DNA from: a virus
Length of the DNA stretch: 25,892 nucleotides
Reading direction: 5' to 3' (one strand)
IMG/VR virus record: IMGVR_UViG_3300030385_000490
Location: 1-25,892 of that record
Under the pieces are notes generated by a model. The model was not told where the DNA came from. It saw nothing but the letters and a program-made list of their open reading frames with translations, and searched no databases. A program made the translations under genes and the position numbers. This document shows, in pieces, positions 1 through 7,794 of this stretch (its first letter is position 1; each line of letters opens with the position of its first letter).

Positions 1-317
1 CCCGACTCGACCCCCTGTCGGTTCCAATTCCACTCCGTATCCGTTCCCGGGTCTCTGTACGCCCCCGTCTGGCCCGGGTAATGGGGACTGCTCAAGGCCC
101 AAGGGCTGATCTGGTTGTACCAGTCATGATGAACGAATGCCGCAGGATCACCCACTGAAAGATTATTCCCTGGCCCAGGCGGCCCAGATCCTGGGCCTGG
201 GCCTGGGCCTCTGGAGGAATACATCTGGGGTGCGGGCTGCTGGAAGCCGTAGTTTTGCTTGGAGGGAACCCCAAACAAGTGGCTCTGGTATCCCTGTTGC
301 CCCCCGCCGCTTGCCAC
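1..317 (-). CDS. Partial Gly/Pro/Gln-rich protein, 3' end cut off by window edge
   Basis: This frame stays open from a GTG at 317 to the left edge of the window, about 105 codons with no stop, so the gene continues outside. It begins just after the TAG of the preceding internal-protein gene. A GGAGG at 327-331 sits 9 bases before the GTG, which supports this start. The product begins MASGGGQQGYQ and is low in complexity: a Gly/Gln/Tyr-rich start, then a run of alternating Gly-Pro (about residues 40-55), then a Trp/Tyr-rich part containing HHDWYNQ. I do not recognise a family. Position and style suggest another virion or tail-tip protein of the same operon. A different frame (92-274) encodes a 60-residue ORF with no ribosome site and is probably a shadow of this gene. 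Confidence 0.55.
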   Translation of the reverse strand, partial: MASGGGQQGYQSHLFGVPSKQNYGFQQPAPQMYSSRGPGPGPGSGPPGPGNNLSVGDPAAFVHHDWYNQISPWALSSPHYPGQTGAYRDPGTDTEWNWNRQGVES

Positions 318-320
318 TAC

Positions 321-2096
321 CTATCGCCTCCGCATACGGGGGTGCATGTACCCGCCGCCTACATAACCAAAGGGATTGACGTACCCACCGCCTGCGTAAC
401 GAAAGGGATTGATGTACCCACCGTTAGCCGCTTGGGTATATCTGTCATGAGCATACGGGTTAAACTGATCCACATACCACTGATCTTCCCAGTCTTCGGG
501 GCTTTCCATTCCTTGGAAAGTGGGTATGACCTGCATCTGGTAGTCGTCGCTCCAGATCTCACCGGGGCCCGTACCCTTGCTCTTCATGTCCTTGGCCCAA
601 TCGGGCACCTCTCGGGGATCTTGCATGGCCTTATCAAGCATGTAACCACCACCCAGAACAAGCATGGGGTTCTCTGCGGCAAATCCCGGGGCAGCCTTGA
701 TTCCCTCCCCGACCTTACCGGCTCCCCACTTGGCCGCACGTTCACCCATCTTGCCTAGCTTCCCGAGACCCTGGCCTATTTTGCTGGCTTGAGGCGCGTT
801 TGATATGATAGATTCACTTGAAGGATATTCTAAGTTCAATTTTGTGAAGTCTGGAGAAAGCATCCCTTCGCCACGAACACCCGGTGGTAGTAGACTACTG
901 GATTGATTTGTAACTCCGGACAAATTTGTACCACGAACGGGCAACATCGTAGATGCATCCACGCCCGGGGGGTTGTAAAGGTTTGTCCCGCCCGGAACAT
1001 TCAACCCCGGCGTATGACCCAAATTACTAACCCCAACCCGGGCCCCATCGGGAATAGGTGAGATCTGTAGCCCGGATCCGGGAACGCCAGTGGGCAAGCC
1101 TCCTTGACCAGTCGCCACTGGTCCGAGATCAGGCACATTGGCTACCTTCGGGATATTCACCTGACCCTTGGCCGCAGCGAGTCCCTCTTTAATGGAAGAC
1201 GTTGAGATGTCGAGGGGAGACTTTGCGGCTTCGATGCCAGCCTGTATACCCTGACTGAGTTGCGGATCGATAGCAGCCTTCACTGCCTCCTGTGATACCG
1301 TCACAGGACTGGGCGCGGGAGTACCAATGGGAGTACCAACGGGAGTACCAACGGGACCGCCTACGGGCACTGGGGTAGTCGCTCCCGGAGCTATTGCTGC
1401 ACCCTCAATGCCCCCTTCAGTCCCAACACTCCCAAGTTTGGCAATGCCTGAAGCTACCTTGTCGATACCAGTCGTGAGAAGGTCTGTGGGACCCGTTATC
1501 TGACCCGTAAGGGCAGACCCCAACTTGCCTGCACCGGTCTCAATGGCCGAAGCCAACCCGGCGTCGATCCCCGTGGCTCCAGCAGTGCCTCCAGCAGTGC
1601 CTCCAGCAGTGGCTCCAGCAGTGCCTCCAGTGGCTCCAGCAGTGCCTCCAGCAGTGGCTCCGGCAGGGACAGCAAAACTCGGGCCCGCAACCACTGCGCC
1701 AGCCGGGGCACCGAGGGCACCAGCTAATCCACCCATTGAACCAGCAATGCCGCTCGTTCCACCAAGCGTACCAAGGCCCCCAGCCACAGCCGTCAGCGGA
1801 GAGGCGGCTAACGCACCGAGCGCGGTACTGCCAGTCACCCCAGCAACTCCACCAGCAAGCGCACCGCCGATACCTCCCACAGCAGTTCCAACGGTACCAG
1901 TCAAACCGGCAAGCAAGGCGGGCAACAGGAAGAAGAAGGCTTCGGGTTGACCCGTATCCGGATTGATGCTGATGCTACCCGGATGCATCTTTTCTATAGC
2001 CTGAACCTCTAGGGGGTTTATGTGCATCAGGATGGAGTCGCCATTGCGCCCCATTGCCCCCAGCTTCTCAGCCTCTTTCTGGTATTTGTAACCCAT
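321..2096 (-). CDS. Large hydrophobic, Gly/Ala-rich internal virion protein (candidate ejection protein)
   Basis: The 591-residue product starts directly after the TAG of its upstream neighbour (TAGATG). Residues 15-52 form a compact motif (MGRNGDSILMHINP, then GSISINPDTGQPEAF) that I recall at the N-terminus of large proteins late in marine phage tail operons. Residues 53-175 are almost entirely small and hydrophobic (Gly, Ala, Val, Leu) and include a GGTA/GATA tandem repeat at 146-176. They could insert in or cross membranes. The middle is Pro/Gly-rich and probably disordered. The C-terminus carries repeated GGGYxNPF units and ends in basic MRRR. Place in the operon and composition fit an internal or ejected protein, by analogy to podovirus ejection proteins. 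No enzymatic domain such as a transglycosylase is visible. The exact function is inference. Confidence 0.6.
   Translation of the reverse strand: MGYKYQKEAEKLGAMGRNGDSILMHINPLEVQAIEKMHPGSISINPDTGQPEAFFFLLPALLAGLTGTVGTAVGGIGGALAGGVAGVTGSTALGALAASPLTAVAGGLGTLGGTSGIAGSMGGLAGALGAPAGAVVAGPSFAVPAGATAGGTAGATGGTAGATAGGTAGGTAGATGIDAGLASAIETGAGKLGSALTGQITGPTDLLTTGIDKVASGIAKLGSVGTEGGIEGAAIAPGATTPVPVGGPVGTPVGTPIGTPAPSPVTVSQEAVKAAIDPQLSQGIQAGIEAAKSPLDISTSSIKEGLAAAKGQVNIPKVANVPDLGPVATGQGGLPTGVPGSGLQISPIPDGARVGVSNLGHTPGLNVPGGTNLYNPPGVDASTMLPVRGTNLSGVTNQSSSLLPPGVRGEGMLSPDFTKLNLEYPSSESIISNAPQASKIGQGLGKLGKMGERAAKWGAGKVGEGIKAAPGFAAENPMLVLGGGYMLDKAMQDPREVPDWAKDMKSKGTGPGEIWSDDYQMQVIPTFQGMESPEDWEDQWYVDQFNPYAHDRYTQAANGGYINPFRYAGGGYVNPFGYVGGGYMHPRMRRR
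349..423 (-). repeat. 33-base tandem repeat in 3' end of the internal-protein gene
   Basis: Two copies of a 33-base unit (349-381 and 382-414) and a partial third (415-423) encode successive GGGYxNPFxY units near the protein C-terminus. The first two copies differ at only a few bases, so the duplication is recent or maintained by selection. Confidence 0.7.
1317..1358 (-). repeat. 12-base tandem repeat encoding Gly-Thr-Pro units
   Basis: The plus strand shows about three copies of GGGAGTACCAAY in a row. They encode a Pro-Val/Ile-Gly-Thr series in the disordered middle of the large virion protein. Confidence 0.6.
1569..1661 (-). repeat. 12-base tandem repeat encoding Gly-Gly-Thr-Ala / Gly-Ala-Thr-Ala units
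   Basis: A run of near-identical 12-base units (plus-strand core CAGCAGTGCCTC and variants) encodes residues 146-176 of the large virion protein as GGTA and GATA tetrapeptides. Such a tract is prone to slippage, so the copy number may vary between related phages. Confidence 0.7.
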
Positions 2097-2510
2097 CTAG
2101 GTAACCTCTATTCCGAATACGTTGAATGCGAGCTTGCTAGCTACGCTTGGTTTGACTTTGATAACATTGCCCGCCGTCAGCGGTAGATTGAGATTCAGTA
2201 TCGCGGTGTTCGCGTTTGTCACTGAATTCGTGTAAAAAAGATATTCCTTGTCATTGTCCCCCACGGACGATGACTCCTTGAGTCTCATGTTAAAAGTCAC
2301 AGCCCCGCTGTGTACGTTGCAGACTGTGATCGCGGTGATGATTGTCTTTGTATTGACAGACACGGCCTTCGGGGCCACGGCAACCGTGAATCCACCAATG
2401 GTTGAGTGGGCAATGGTGGAGGCCGCAGCCGATGGCACCGTGTAAAGAACGGTGTCGTTGCTGGTGTCCGATGGCAGGAGCTGGGCGAGTATCTTCCCGT
2501 TGTCAGCCAT
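2097..2510 (-). CDS. Small beta-rich virion protein
   Basis: The 137-residue protein starts with ATG (MADNGKILAQ), two bases after the stop of its upstream neighbour. The pattern is LYTVP near residue 22, then strands rich in Val, Thr and Ile separated by turns, then KEYLFYTN, a Leu-rich strand (ILNLNLPL), and a closing FNVFGIEVT. It has no signal peptide, no Cys cluster and no enzymatic motif. I recall similar single beta-sandwich proteins beside tail genes in marine phages, where they are annotated only as structural. It lies between the nozzle-side small protein and the large internal protein. A head- or tail-decorating role is plausible but inferred. It resembles the 12147-12653 protein in general style, not clearly in sequence. 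Confidence 0.6.
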   Translation of the reverse strand: MADNGKILAQLLPSDTSNDTVLYTVPSAAASTIAHSTIGGFTVAVAPKAVSVNTKTIITAITVCNVHSGAVTFNMRLKESSSVGDNDKEYLFYTNSVTNANTAILNLNLPLTAGNVIKVKPSVASKLAFNVFGIEVT

Positions 2511-2512
2511 CG

Positions 2513-2719
2513 CTAACCCACCGTGACCTTGCCCACGACAGGTAACTCAAAAAATATTTTACGCACACTTGAGTTCGACTGGCTAGACTTACCAGCTTCC
2601 ATGGCGCTCAGTACGGAGGCAATCTCATTGATCGTATTCTCAAGCTCACGCCGAAACAGATCCTCCTCCTCGATGGAGTACTCTGGCCTCGCGAGCTGAA
2701 GGGGCTTGGGGGTTATCAT
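2513..2719 (-). CDS. Small protein with helical N-terminal half, downstream of the nozzle gene
   Basis: The 68-residue product overlaps the stop of the nozzle gene by one base (TAATG), which fixes the ATG start. It opens with a Pro-rich stretch (ITPKPLQLARPEY), then an acidic helix (EEEDLFRRELENTINEI), then a Ser/Gln linker and a short hydrophobic C-terminus. It has no membrane segment. Its translational coupling and position suggest a tail-tip or nozzle-associated structural protein. I do not know its function. An AAAATATTTT palindrome flanked by AACTCAA/TTGAGTT arms lies inside this gene. Confidence 0.55.
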   Translation of the reverse strand: MITPKPLQLARPEYSIEEEDLFRRELENTINEIASVLSAMEAGKSSQSNSSVRKIFFELPVVGKVTVG

Positions 2720-4737
2720 TACCGCCTACCGTCAGGCTTGGCATCCAATCGGATGTCTCCGAGCCTCCAAAGATAGGTTGTCATACCTACGCTATTGTAG
2801 AACTTGACCCGTATTGTACGGCCTCGCAGTCGGACGGAAGTGTTGTTTCCGAGGTAGCTACTGGTTCCGTCAACGGCTAATCCATCCTTTCCATCATCCG
2901 TGATGGACACCGTGGACAACTGGGTGTAGTCACTGTCCAGGGTCGTTGGAAAGTCCCTGCACCTCACATCAATATACAGGGCAACTTGAGCACCCAACTT
3001 GACCTTGGGGGTTTCAAGATCGGGTATCACTCGGGAAAGGAGCGTAAACGCATCACCCTCTGCAATGTCGATGTCGCCCGTCTCAACGTGGGAACCACAC
3101 TCGGCAAATGGGGCTGACTCGGCGGGCTCAAGTTCATGCAGGGCCAACTTCGACTTGAGCGTGTACGGAACCGTGTTCCTGTTGTACTCAGATATATACG
3201 TTGCAGAGGGAAAGGCTCTCGCCCCCACATCTTCCCAAGACGTTCGGTTGAAGCCCGTGGCGCTCGCATTCTCACCCACGGTAGACATATCAAAAGAGCC
3301 AGCCGACCAAGTATTTTCCGCGTAATTGAAGATGACGAACTTGTCACACTCGATAGAATTCTTTGAGGGATAAAACCAGTACACCTCGTTGTATGAGGAG
3401 TTGGATCCGGCGAAGCTCTTCTCCTTCTGGTCAAGGTTTAGATCTTCAAATACCAGTTTCGCAACAGGCGAAGGGATGGGCTGCACGGCTCCGGAATACA
3501 CATAAAAACCATCCATGCCCATATAAAAAATAGATCCCGCAACATTAACAGACACCTTCCTGCCCAGTATGTTGACGTTCTGGCTAATCAGGTTGAAGGA
3601 AAAGACATCGGGGGGACCAATAAACCTCATCGAATAGAGGGCTGAGTTGGTAAAGATCAGGATCTCGGACTTCGTTGCAACAGCACAAACGATCTTGGAG
3701 CCAACGCGAAGCATCTGACCGCCAGCCGTGTTTACAGCCGTAGGGTCCCAGTCGAATGGATTGTTTTGATCTGACCACCTTACAAGCAGGGTATTTTGGG
3801 TAGTTGTGCCGATATCGTTACATCCAAAAGCAATACAATGACCATCCCTCTCGGACACCAAGAAGCTATCTACTTTTTTGGGAACTTCTGCAAATCCAGT
3901 AAATTCTTCTAGGGACTGTGCCCTGTAGGTTATGCCAGTCTCTGGTTTTCCGGTATTCGCATTTATGCTGCGGCTTATATCGTAGTAAAAAAGGGGTCCA
4001 CCTCGATTACAGACGATCAAATCTTCGTTGTAGTTATCCATGAAGACTTGGCGGATCTCGTCCGTTATAAAAGCCACGCCCGGGGCATAATCCCAACTTA
4101 AACCAGTTGCATCCCAAGAACCCATACCCCAACCACCCAGAACCTGATCGGGCTGGCCCACGTTGATCTGGTAGTCGGCATCGACCCCGTCCCCGTCCCC
4201 GCTGTCGCCGCTAGTCGCGTCAACGGAGACAGCTATCGTGTATGTTCCCGAAGTTGGAACTGAAATTATTTGCTTTTCACCGTTTATGACCGCAGCCGTT
4301 ATGTCATCACCTAGGCTAACGGCGTTGCTGTATGTGACGAAATCACCCGGAACCGCACCGTGGCTGCTGTGTGCAACCAACAAAACATCCGATCCGGTCG
4401 TGGCTCCAAACGTGACCCCAGAGGTGACGGAGCTTCTTATCGGGGTGATATCAACAGCAGTGAGGCCGCCTATGGCGTAGAACTTCCAGTTGGTCCCAAC
4501 GCAGCCCAGCCTTCTGGAGGAGTAGTCACTCCAAGTCAGGACGCCCCTAGCCACACCCATCATGTCACTCTCAGAACCCTGATAGGTTGTTACGGTGCCA
4601 GAATCAGTCCAGCCACCAATAGACTCGGCATAACCACCCCTGAATCTGACGTTGCTCACGCTGTGCCAACTGGGTCCCGCCGCCAAGGAGGTGGACTCAT
4701 CTCTCAAACCCGGGGGTATGGTCAGCTTCTTGATCAC
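2719..4737 (-). CDS. Tail nozzle/hub-like structural protein
   Basis: The start is GTG at 4737, overlapping the TGA of the fibre gene by four bases (GTGA). The 672-residue product begins MIKKLTIPPGL, followed by NVRFRGGYAESIGGW at about residues 28-42. I associate this pattern with the large tail-hub or nozzle protein of marine podoviruses, comparable in role to P22 gp10. The rest is a long beta-rich protein with many short strands, an Asp/Gly-rich insert (DSGDGDGVD, about residues 175-185), a predicted beta-propeller-like middle, and a basic end (DAKPDGRR). No transmembrane segment or enzyme motif is visible. It would form the distal tube that closes the short tail. Assignment rests on N-terminal pattern, length and gene order; no search was run. 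Confidence 0.65.
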   Translation of the reverse strand: MIKKLTIPPGLRDESTSLAAGPSWHSVSNVRFRGGYAESIGGWTDSGTVTTYQGSESDMMGVARGVLTWSDYSSRRLGCVGTNWKFYAIGGLTAVDITPIRSSVTSGVTFGATTGSDVLLVAHSSHGAVPGDFVTYSNAVSLGDDITAAVINGEKQIISVPTSGTYTIAVSVDATSGDSGDGDGVDADYQINVGQPDQVLGGWGMGSWDATGLSWDYAPGVAFITDEIRQVFMDNYNEDLIVCNRGGPLFYYDISRSINANTGKPETGITYRAQSLEEFTGFAEVPKKVDSFLVSERDGHCIAFGCNDIGTTTQNTLLVRWSDQNNPFDWDPTAVNTAGGQMLRVGSKIVCAVATKSEILIFTNSALYSMRFIGPPDVFSFNLISQNVNILGRKVSVNVAGSIFYMGMDGFYVYSGAVQPIPSPVAKLVFEDLNLDQKEKSFAGSNSSYNEVYWFYPSKNSIECDKFVIFNYAENTWSAGSFDMSTVGENASATGFNRTSWEDVGARAFPSATYISEYNRNTVPYTLKSKLALHELEPAESAPFAECGSHVETGDIDIAEGDAFTLLSRVIPDLETPKVKLGAQVALYIDVRCRDFPTTLDSDYTQLSTVSITDDGKDGLAVDGTSSYLGNNTSVRLRGRTIRVKFYNSVGMTTYLWRLGDIRLDAKPDGRR

Positions 4738-6842
4738 CTAACGAGCCACTCCTCTGTGGTCTCCGAAACCTTACGGAGCTTGCGCCAAGCGGGATTCACG
4801 GCCTGACCGATAAGGATGTGGATCCGACCCACAAGACCCACCGGGGCCCACTCGGGCCTGTGCATTCGGGGCACATACACAGCCGCCTCATTGAACTCTG
4901 GATTGAGAACGGGACCGGGCTTGCCCGTCACGCTCCGATGAATGGTACGTCCGTACTCATCCTTGATAAATTTTTCGTCCCAGTGACTCCACGCCGTGTT
5001 CCCGACCATGCAGGCCGTACCTGTAATCACACCAAAAATATCTTCGGGGATGTCCCCCTCTCTGGAGGGCCTGATCTTCCCCTCGTCTCCAACAACGACG
5101 GTCATTCCAATTCTGTCCTCGGGGTCCGGGTTTCCGTCCTCCCATTCAAACATATCCGCATAGTCTGCGGACTGAACCGTGGTGTTCTGGGCGTAGACTG
5201 TGCCAGCCCCATTGACCCTGAATTGGTTTGCTGTATTTGCATCAGCCTTGATAAAGTCGAATCCAGCATCGGCAGCATCTGTAGTCTTGAGGTGCAAAAG
5301 GTCGCCCGTGTAGTCCGAGCTAGAAAAAGTGTTGTTTACGGTTAGCGTATTTGTATTTGCGTTTCCGTTGATCTGCACCTTATCGTTATCAAACTCTCCG
5401 TAGATCAGGGGGGCGGTGCTGGCGCTATTCTCGATGTACAGCTTGTTGGATCCAGTCTCTGCCTTACCCGACTCATAACCAATCATCACGTTCGCATCGC
5501 CACTCACAAGGGCATAACCCGAGTTGCTCCCGATACAGACGTTCTGCTCCGCACCTACGGCAGCCTTGAGGGCCTCAGACCCGATGGCGATATTGTTGGC
5601 CCCAGTGGGTACGCTGCTGCCGTCATAGATGGCCTTGAACCCAATCGCCACATTGTCATTGCCACTCGCAGACTTACCGAGGGCGTAAGACCCAATCGCC
5701 ACACATTCATCATTGTTCGTGTAGTCCTTTAGGGCGTAGGACCCAACCGCCACACAATCTCCACCCCCATCCGCAGAGTCGTCAGCTCCGGTCATTGTCC
5801 AAGCGCCAATTCCCACGTTCCTCAGGGCGTAATCACCCGAAGCACCCTTGTGGTACTTCCCGGCAGAAAACCCCACATACACAGAATGCTGCGTATAATT
5901 CGAAGTCTCCCCGGCATTAGACCCAATGAAGACATTCTGGGGGGATGATGTCGCGGTCTTGCCAGCCTCAAAGCCTATGGCGACACAGTTACTGTTGGCC
6001 GCCGTACCACCGCCGCCCGAGGCCATGGCCGAGCTTCCGACCGAAACAACCTCGTCCGTATTTGCGCTGAAGGCGGCCCCCGCACTTGCCCCCATCAGGA
6101 CATTGTTACTGCCCAAGCTGGAGGAATCGCCGATGGTCACGGCATCAACCGTACCTCCGTTAATATCCACCTTGGCGAACACGGCCTGATTGTTTGTCGA
6201 ATCGAACACAGCAAGGCTACTGGTTCCGTCCGTAATGGTCAGCGCGCTGGTCTGGCTGTCCGCAACAGTGATCTCTGCGGTTGTATCGTCCTGAAAGTCA
6301 AGGTTACTGATCTGGGGGTGGGCAATCGCATTGTTTACCGTGTTCGCGGCAATCTTGGTTCCCGTGCCCTTCGCCGTGGCGCTTGTGAACAGCACTGCAT
6401 ATCGGCCATTCCGAAGCGTATAGTCGGCGGAACCACTGCCTCCTAGATCGAAGGTAATGCTCTCGCCGCCCGTGAGATCGTTCTTTACGAAGAAGACTCG
6501 CTCAGGGTAGTCGGATGAAGTGTTGCCGCGAACTTGAACCGTCACCGTGCCGCCAAGGTCCGACGCGGCGTCCCCAAACACCACCATCTTCGCCCGACCC
6601 GCGCCCACAGCAGTAGATCCCGTAGTGCCGGAAGCCGCAGTGTTTTGCTGAAGCCAAGTAAGAGTCAAGGTGCCGGATGTCCAAGTGGAGCCAGAGGGAG
6701 GAGAAGTCACGTTGACTGCAACGCAACCACCCACCGCATTCTCGATGCGGCTGAGGTTCTCATTGGTGCTTGTGCCCCACGTTCCGGCCTCTTCACCCGA
6801 TGCTATCAGCTTGATTTGATATCCTGTTGAATATGAGGGCAT
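4734..6842 (-). CDS. Tail fibre/appendage with beta-roll repeats and C-terminal Peptidase_G2-type self-cleaving domain
   Basis: The 702-residue protein starts with ATG at 6842. Residues 1-40 (GYQIKLIASGEEAGTWG, then NLSRIENAVGG) look like a phage tail-fibre attachment region. Residues 246-460 hold twelve units of the form (N/C)(V/I)xIGxxA(G/L), spaced about 12-23 residues, as in stacked YadA-head-like beta-rolls of trimeric fibres. Residues 559-680 match the Peptidase_G2 intramolecular chaperone domain: YADMFEWEDGNP, then DRIGMTVVV, KIRPSREGD, FGVITGTA, VGNTAW and FIKDEYGR. In that family the domain aids trimer folding and then cleaves itself off. Cleavage just before YADMFEW is inference. 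The gene overlaps the nozzle gene and probably supplies the host-recognition fibre. Confidence 0.8.
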   Translation of the reverse strand: MPSYSTGYQIKLIASGEEAGTWGTSTNENLSRIENAVGGCVAVNVTSPPSGSTWTSGTLTLTWLQQNTAASGTTGSTAVGAGRAKMVVFGDAASDLGGTVTVQVRGNTSSDYPERVFFVKNDLTGGESITFDLGGSGSADYTLRNGRYAVLFTSATAKGTGTKIAANTVNNAIAHPQISNLDFQDDTTAEITVADSQTSALTITDGTSSLAVFDSTNNQAVFAKVDINGGTVDAVTIGDSSSLGSNNVLMGASAGAAFSANTDEVVSVGSSAMASGGGGTAANSNCVAIGFEAGKTATSSPQNVFIGSNAGETSNYTQHSVYVGFSAGKYHKGASGDYALRNVGIGAWTMTGADDSADGGGDCVAVGSYALKDYTNNDECVAIGSYALGKSASGNDNVAIGFKAIYDGSSVPTGANNIAIGSEALKAAVGAEQNVCIGSNSGYALVSGDANVMIGYESGKAETGSNKLYIENSASTAPLIYGEFDNDKVQINGNANTNTLTVNNTFSSSDYTGDLLHLKTTDAADAGFDFIKADANTANQFRVNGAGTVYAQNTTVQSADYADMFEWEDGNPDPEDRIGMTVVVGDEGKIRPSREGDIPEDIFGVITGTACMVGNTAWSHWDEKFIKDEYGRTIHRSVTGKPGPVLNPEFNEAAVYVPRMHRPEWAPVGLVGRIHILIGQAVNPAWRKLRKVSETTEEWLVR

Positions 6843-6851
6843 TTAATAATC

Positions 6852-7571
6852 CTATTGACTGGGGACTCTCTTGGTCCCGTCTGTGTATCCGTCTGCGTTC
6901 TGTCTTCCTTCACCAAGGTTCTTCATCATCCCGATCCCTTCTTGGAATTGAGACTGATATAGCTGTATGAGGTCAGGCTCACCCTTCATGTAGGTGTATG
7001 CCTCAACCAAGCAACCGTGGAGCAGCACTTGGGGGAATGTGGAGCTGAGCCATGTCAGGCCAGCGTCACCCTTCTCGGTAAGGGAATCGGCAGAAGCCTT
7101 CCCGTAATAGTCGATGGTAATCGCGTAAATGGCATTCGGTATGGGACCCAGACGAACAGTCAGGGTTGGGTCATCCGACGTAATCGACGCCGAGGAGACC
7201 GCGTAGTATTTGGGCACTCCGGTCTCTTTCGCAGAAGAGGATCCCGGATACGCCTCAAGCATGAAGTCGTAATCTTTTCTTAGGAGATACCGAACGGGAC
7301 CATCTTCTACTGTCCCGGCTCCCGTGACCGTAGCTTCCCCGATCCTCACAGAAAATATATCTACAGACCCAGCAGCAGCCGTGTACTCAGCAGTCCCATT
7401 GGCTGTGACCAGTGACGAATCGCTCTTCCAGAACGGAGCCATCTGAATAGCAGAAAATATTTTATCCTCAGCCGAGATGATAAAATCATCCAGGTGGGCG
7501 ACAAAACTCGTCTCTGAGTTCTGGCAATAGTCCTGTATTGCAGTCTTTAACTGCGTATAAGTGAACGACAA
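6852..7571 (-). CDS. Head-tail adaptor-like protein (SU10 adaptor type)
   Basis: The 239-residue product starts with TTG at 7571, immediately after the TAA of the small basic protein gene, with GGGAAG upstream as a weak ribosome site. The N-terminus (FTYTQLKTAIQDYCQN, then FIISAEDKIFSAIQ) is helical and matches the pattern I know for phage SU10-type adaptor proteins that sit under the portal. A beta-rich middle follows, with DGPVRYLLRKDY at about residues 89-100 and VPKYYAV at about 119. The C-terminal helices (LHGCLVEAYTYMKGEPDLIQLYQSQFQEG) are typical of these ring-forming adaptors. Its place next to the gp4-like gene and the tail genes supports the call. Which of the two adaptors touches the portal cannot be told from sequence alone. 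Confidence 0.65.
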   Translation of the reverse strand: MSFTYTQLKTAIQDYCQNSETSFVAHLDDFIISAEDKIFSAIQMAPFWKSDSSLVTANGTAEYTAAAGSVDIFSVRIGEATVTGAGTVEDGPVRYLLRKDYDFMLEAYPGSSSAKETGVPKYYAVSSASITSDDPTLTVRLGPIPNAIYAITIDYYGKASADSLTEKGDAGLTWLSSTFPQVLLHGCLVEAYTYMKGEPDLIQLYQSQFQEGIGMMKNLGEGRQNADGYTDGTKRVPSQ

Positions 7572-7784
7572 TTAGACACTTCCCTTTGTTTTGGTTCCCT
7601 TGGTCGCAGCTCCCACTCCGCGAGTGGTGAAGGGCTTGCTCTTCTTGGCCCCGTTCTTAACCAACCCACCCACGTTGTACCGCTGTTCAATTTCCATAGG
7701 GACTCCGGTCTTGGCTGCATGTTCGCGAGCCTTCTGGATTCCCTCTGCGTCATAACTGAATTTCTTGTTTCCTACCTTCGGCAT
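7572..7784 (-). CDS. Small basic phage protein (MPKVG family)
   Basis: A longer frame is open to 7892, but the likely start is the ATG at 7784. AAGGAG at 7791-7796 lies six bases upstream, and that site overlaps the stop of the zinc-ribbon gene. The result is a 70-residue protein beginning MPKVGNKKFSYDAEGIQKAR. It is strongly basic, with a helical first half (KAREHAAKTG) and a Gly/Lys-rich, probably disordered C-terminus (TKGTKTKG). I recall comparable very short proteins starting MPKVG in the tail region of marine podoviruses, where they have no assigned function. A DNA- or virion-associated role is a guess based on charge. Confidence 0.65.
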   Translation of the reverse strand: MPKVGNKKFSYDAEGIQKAREHAAKTGVPMEIEQRYNVGGLVKNGAKKSKPFTTRGVGAATKGTKTKGSV

Positions 7785-7794
7785 AGCTATCTCC

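Noticed and set aside
1525-1950. Pro/Ala-rich plus-strand ORF of 141 residues
   Set aside because: It is the antisense reading of the Gly/Ala tandem repeat of the internal virion protein, which leaves opposite frames open by composition.
4818-5345. 175-residue plus-strand ORF opposite the fibre C-terminus
   Set aside because: Opposite strand of the Peptidase_G2 domain; no promoter, ribosome site or partner gene.
4734-6842. Bacterial trimeric autotransporter adhesin based on YadA-like repeats
   Set aside because: No signal peptide or outer-membrane anchor domain; the C-terminus is a phage-type Peptidase_G2 domain and neighbours are phage tail genes.
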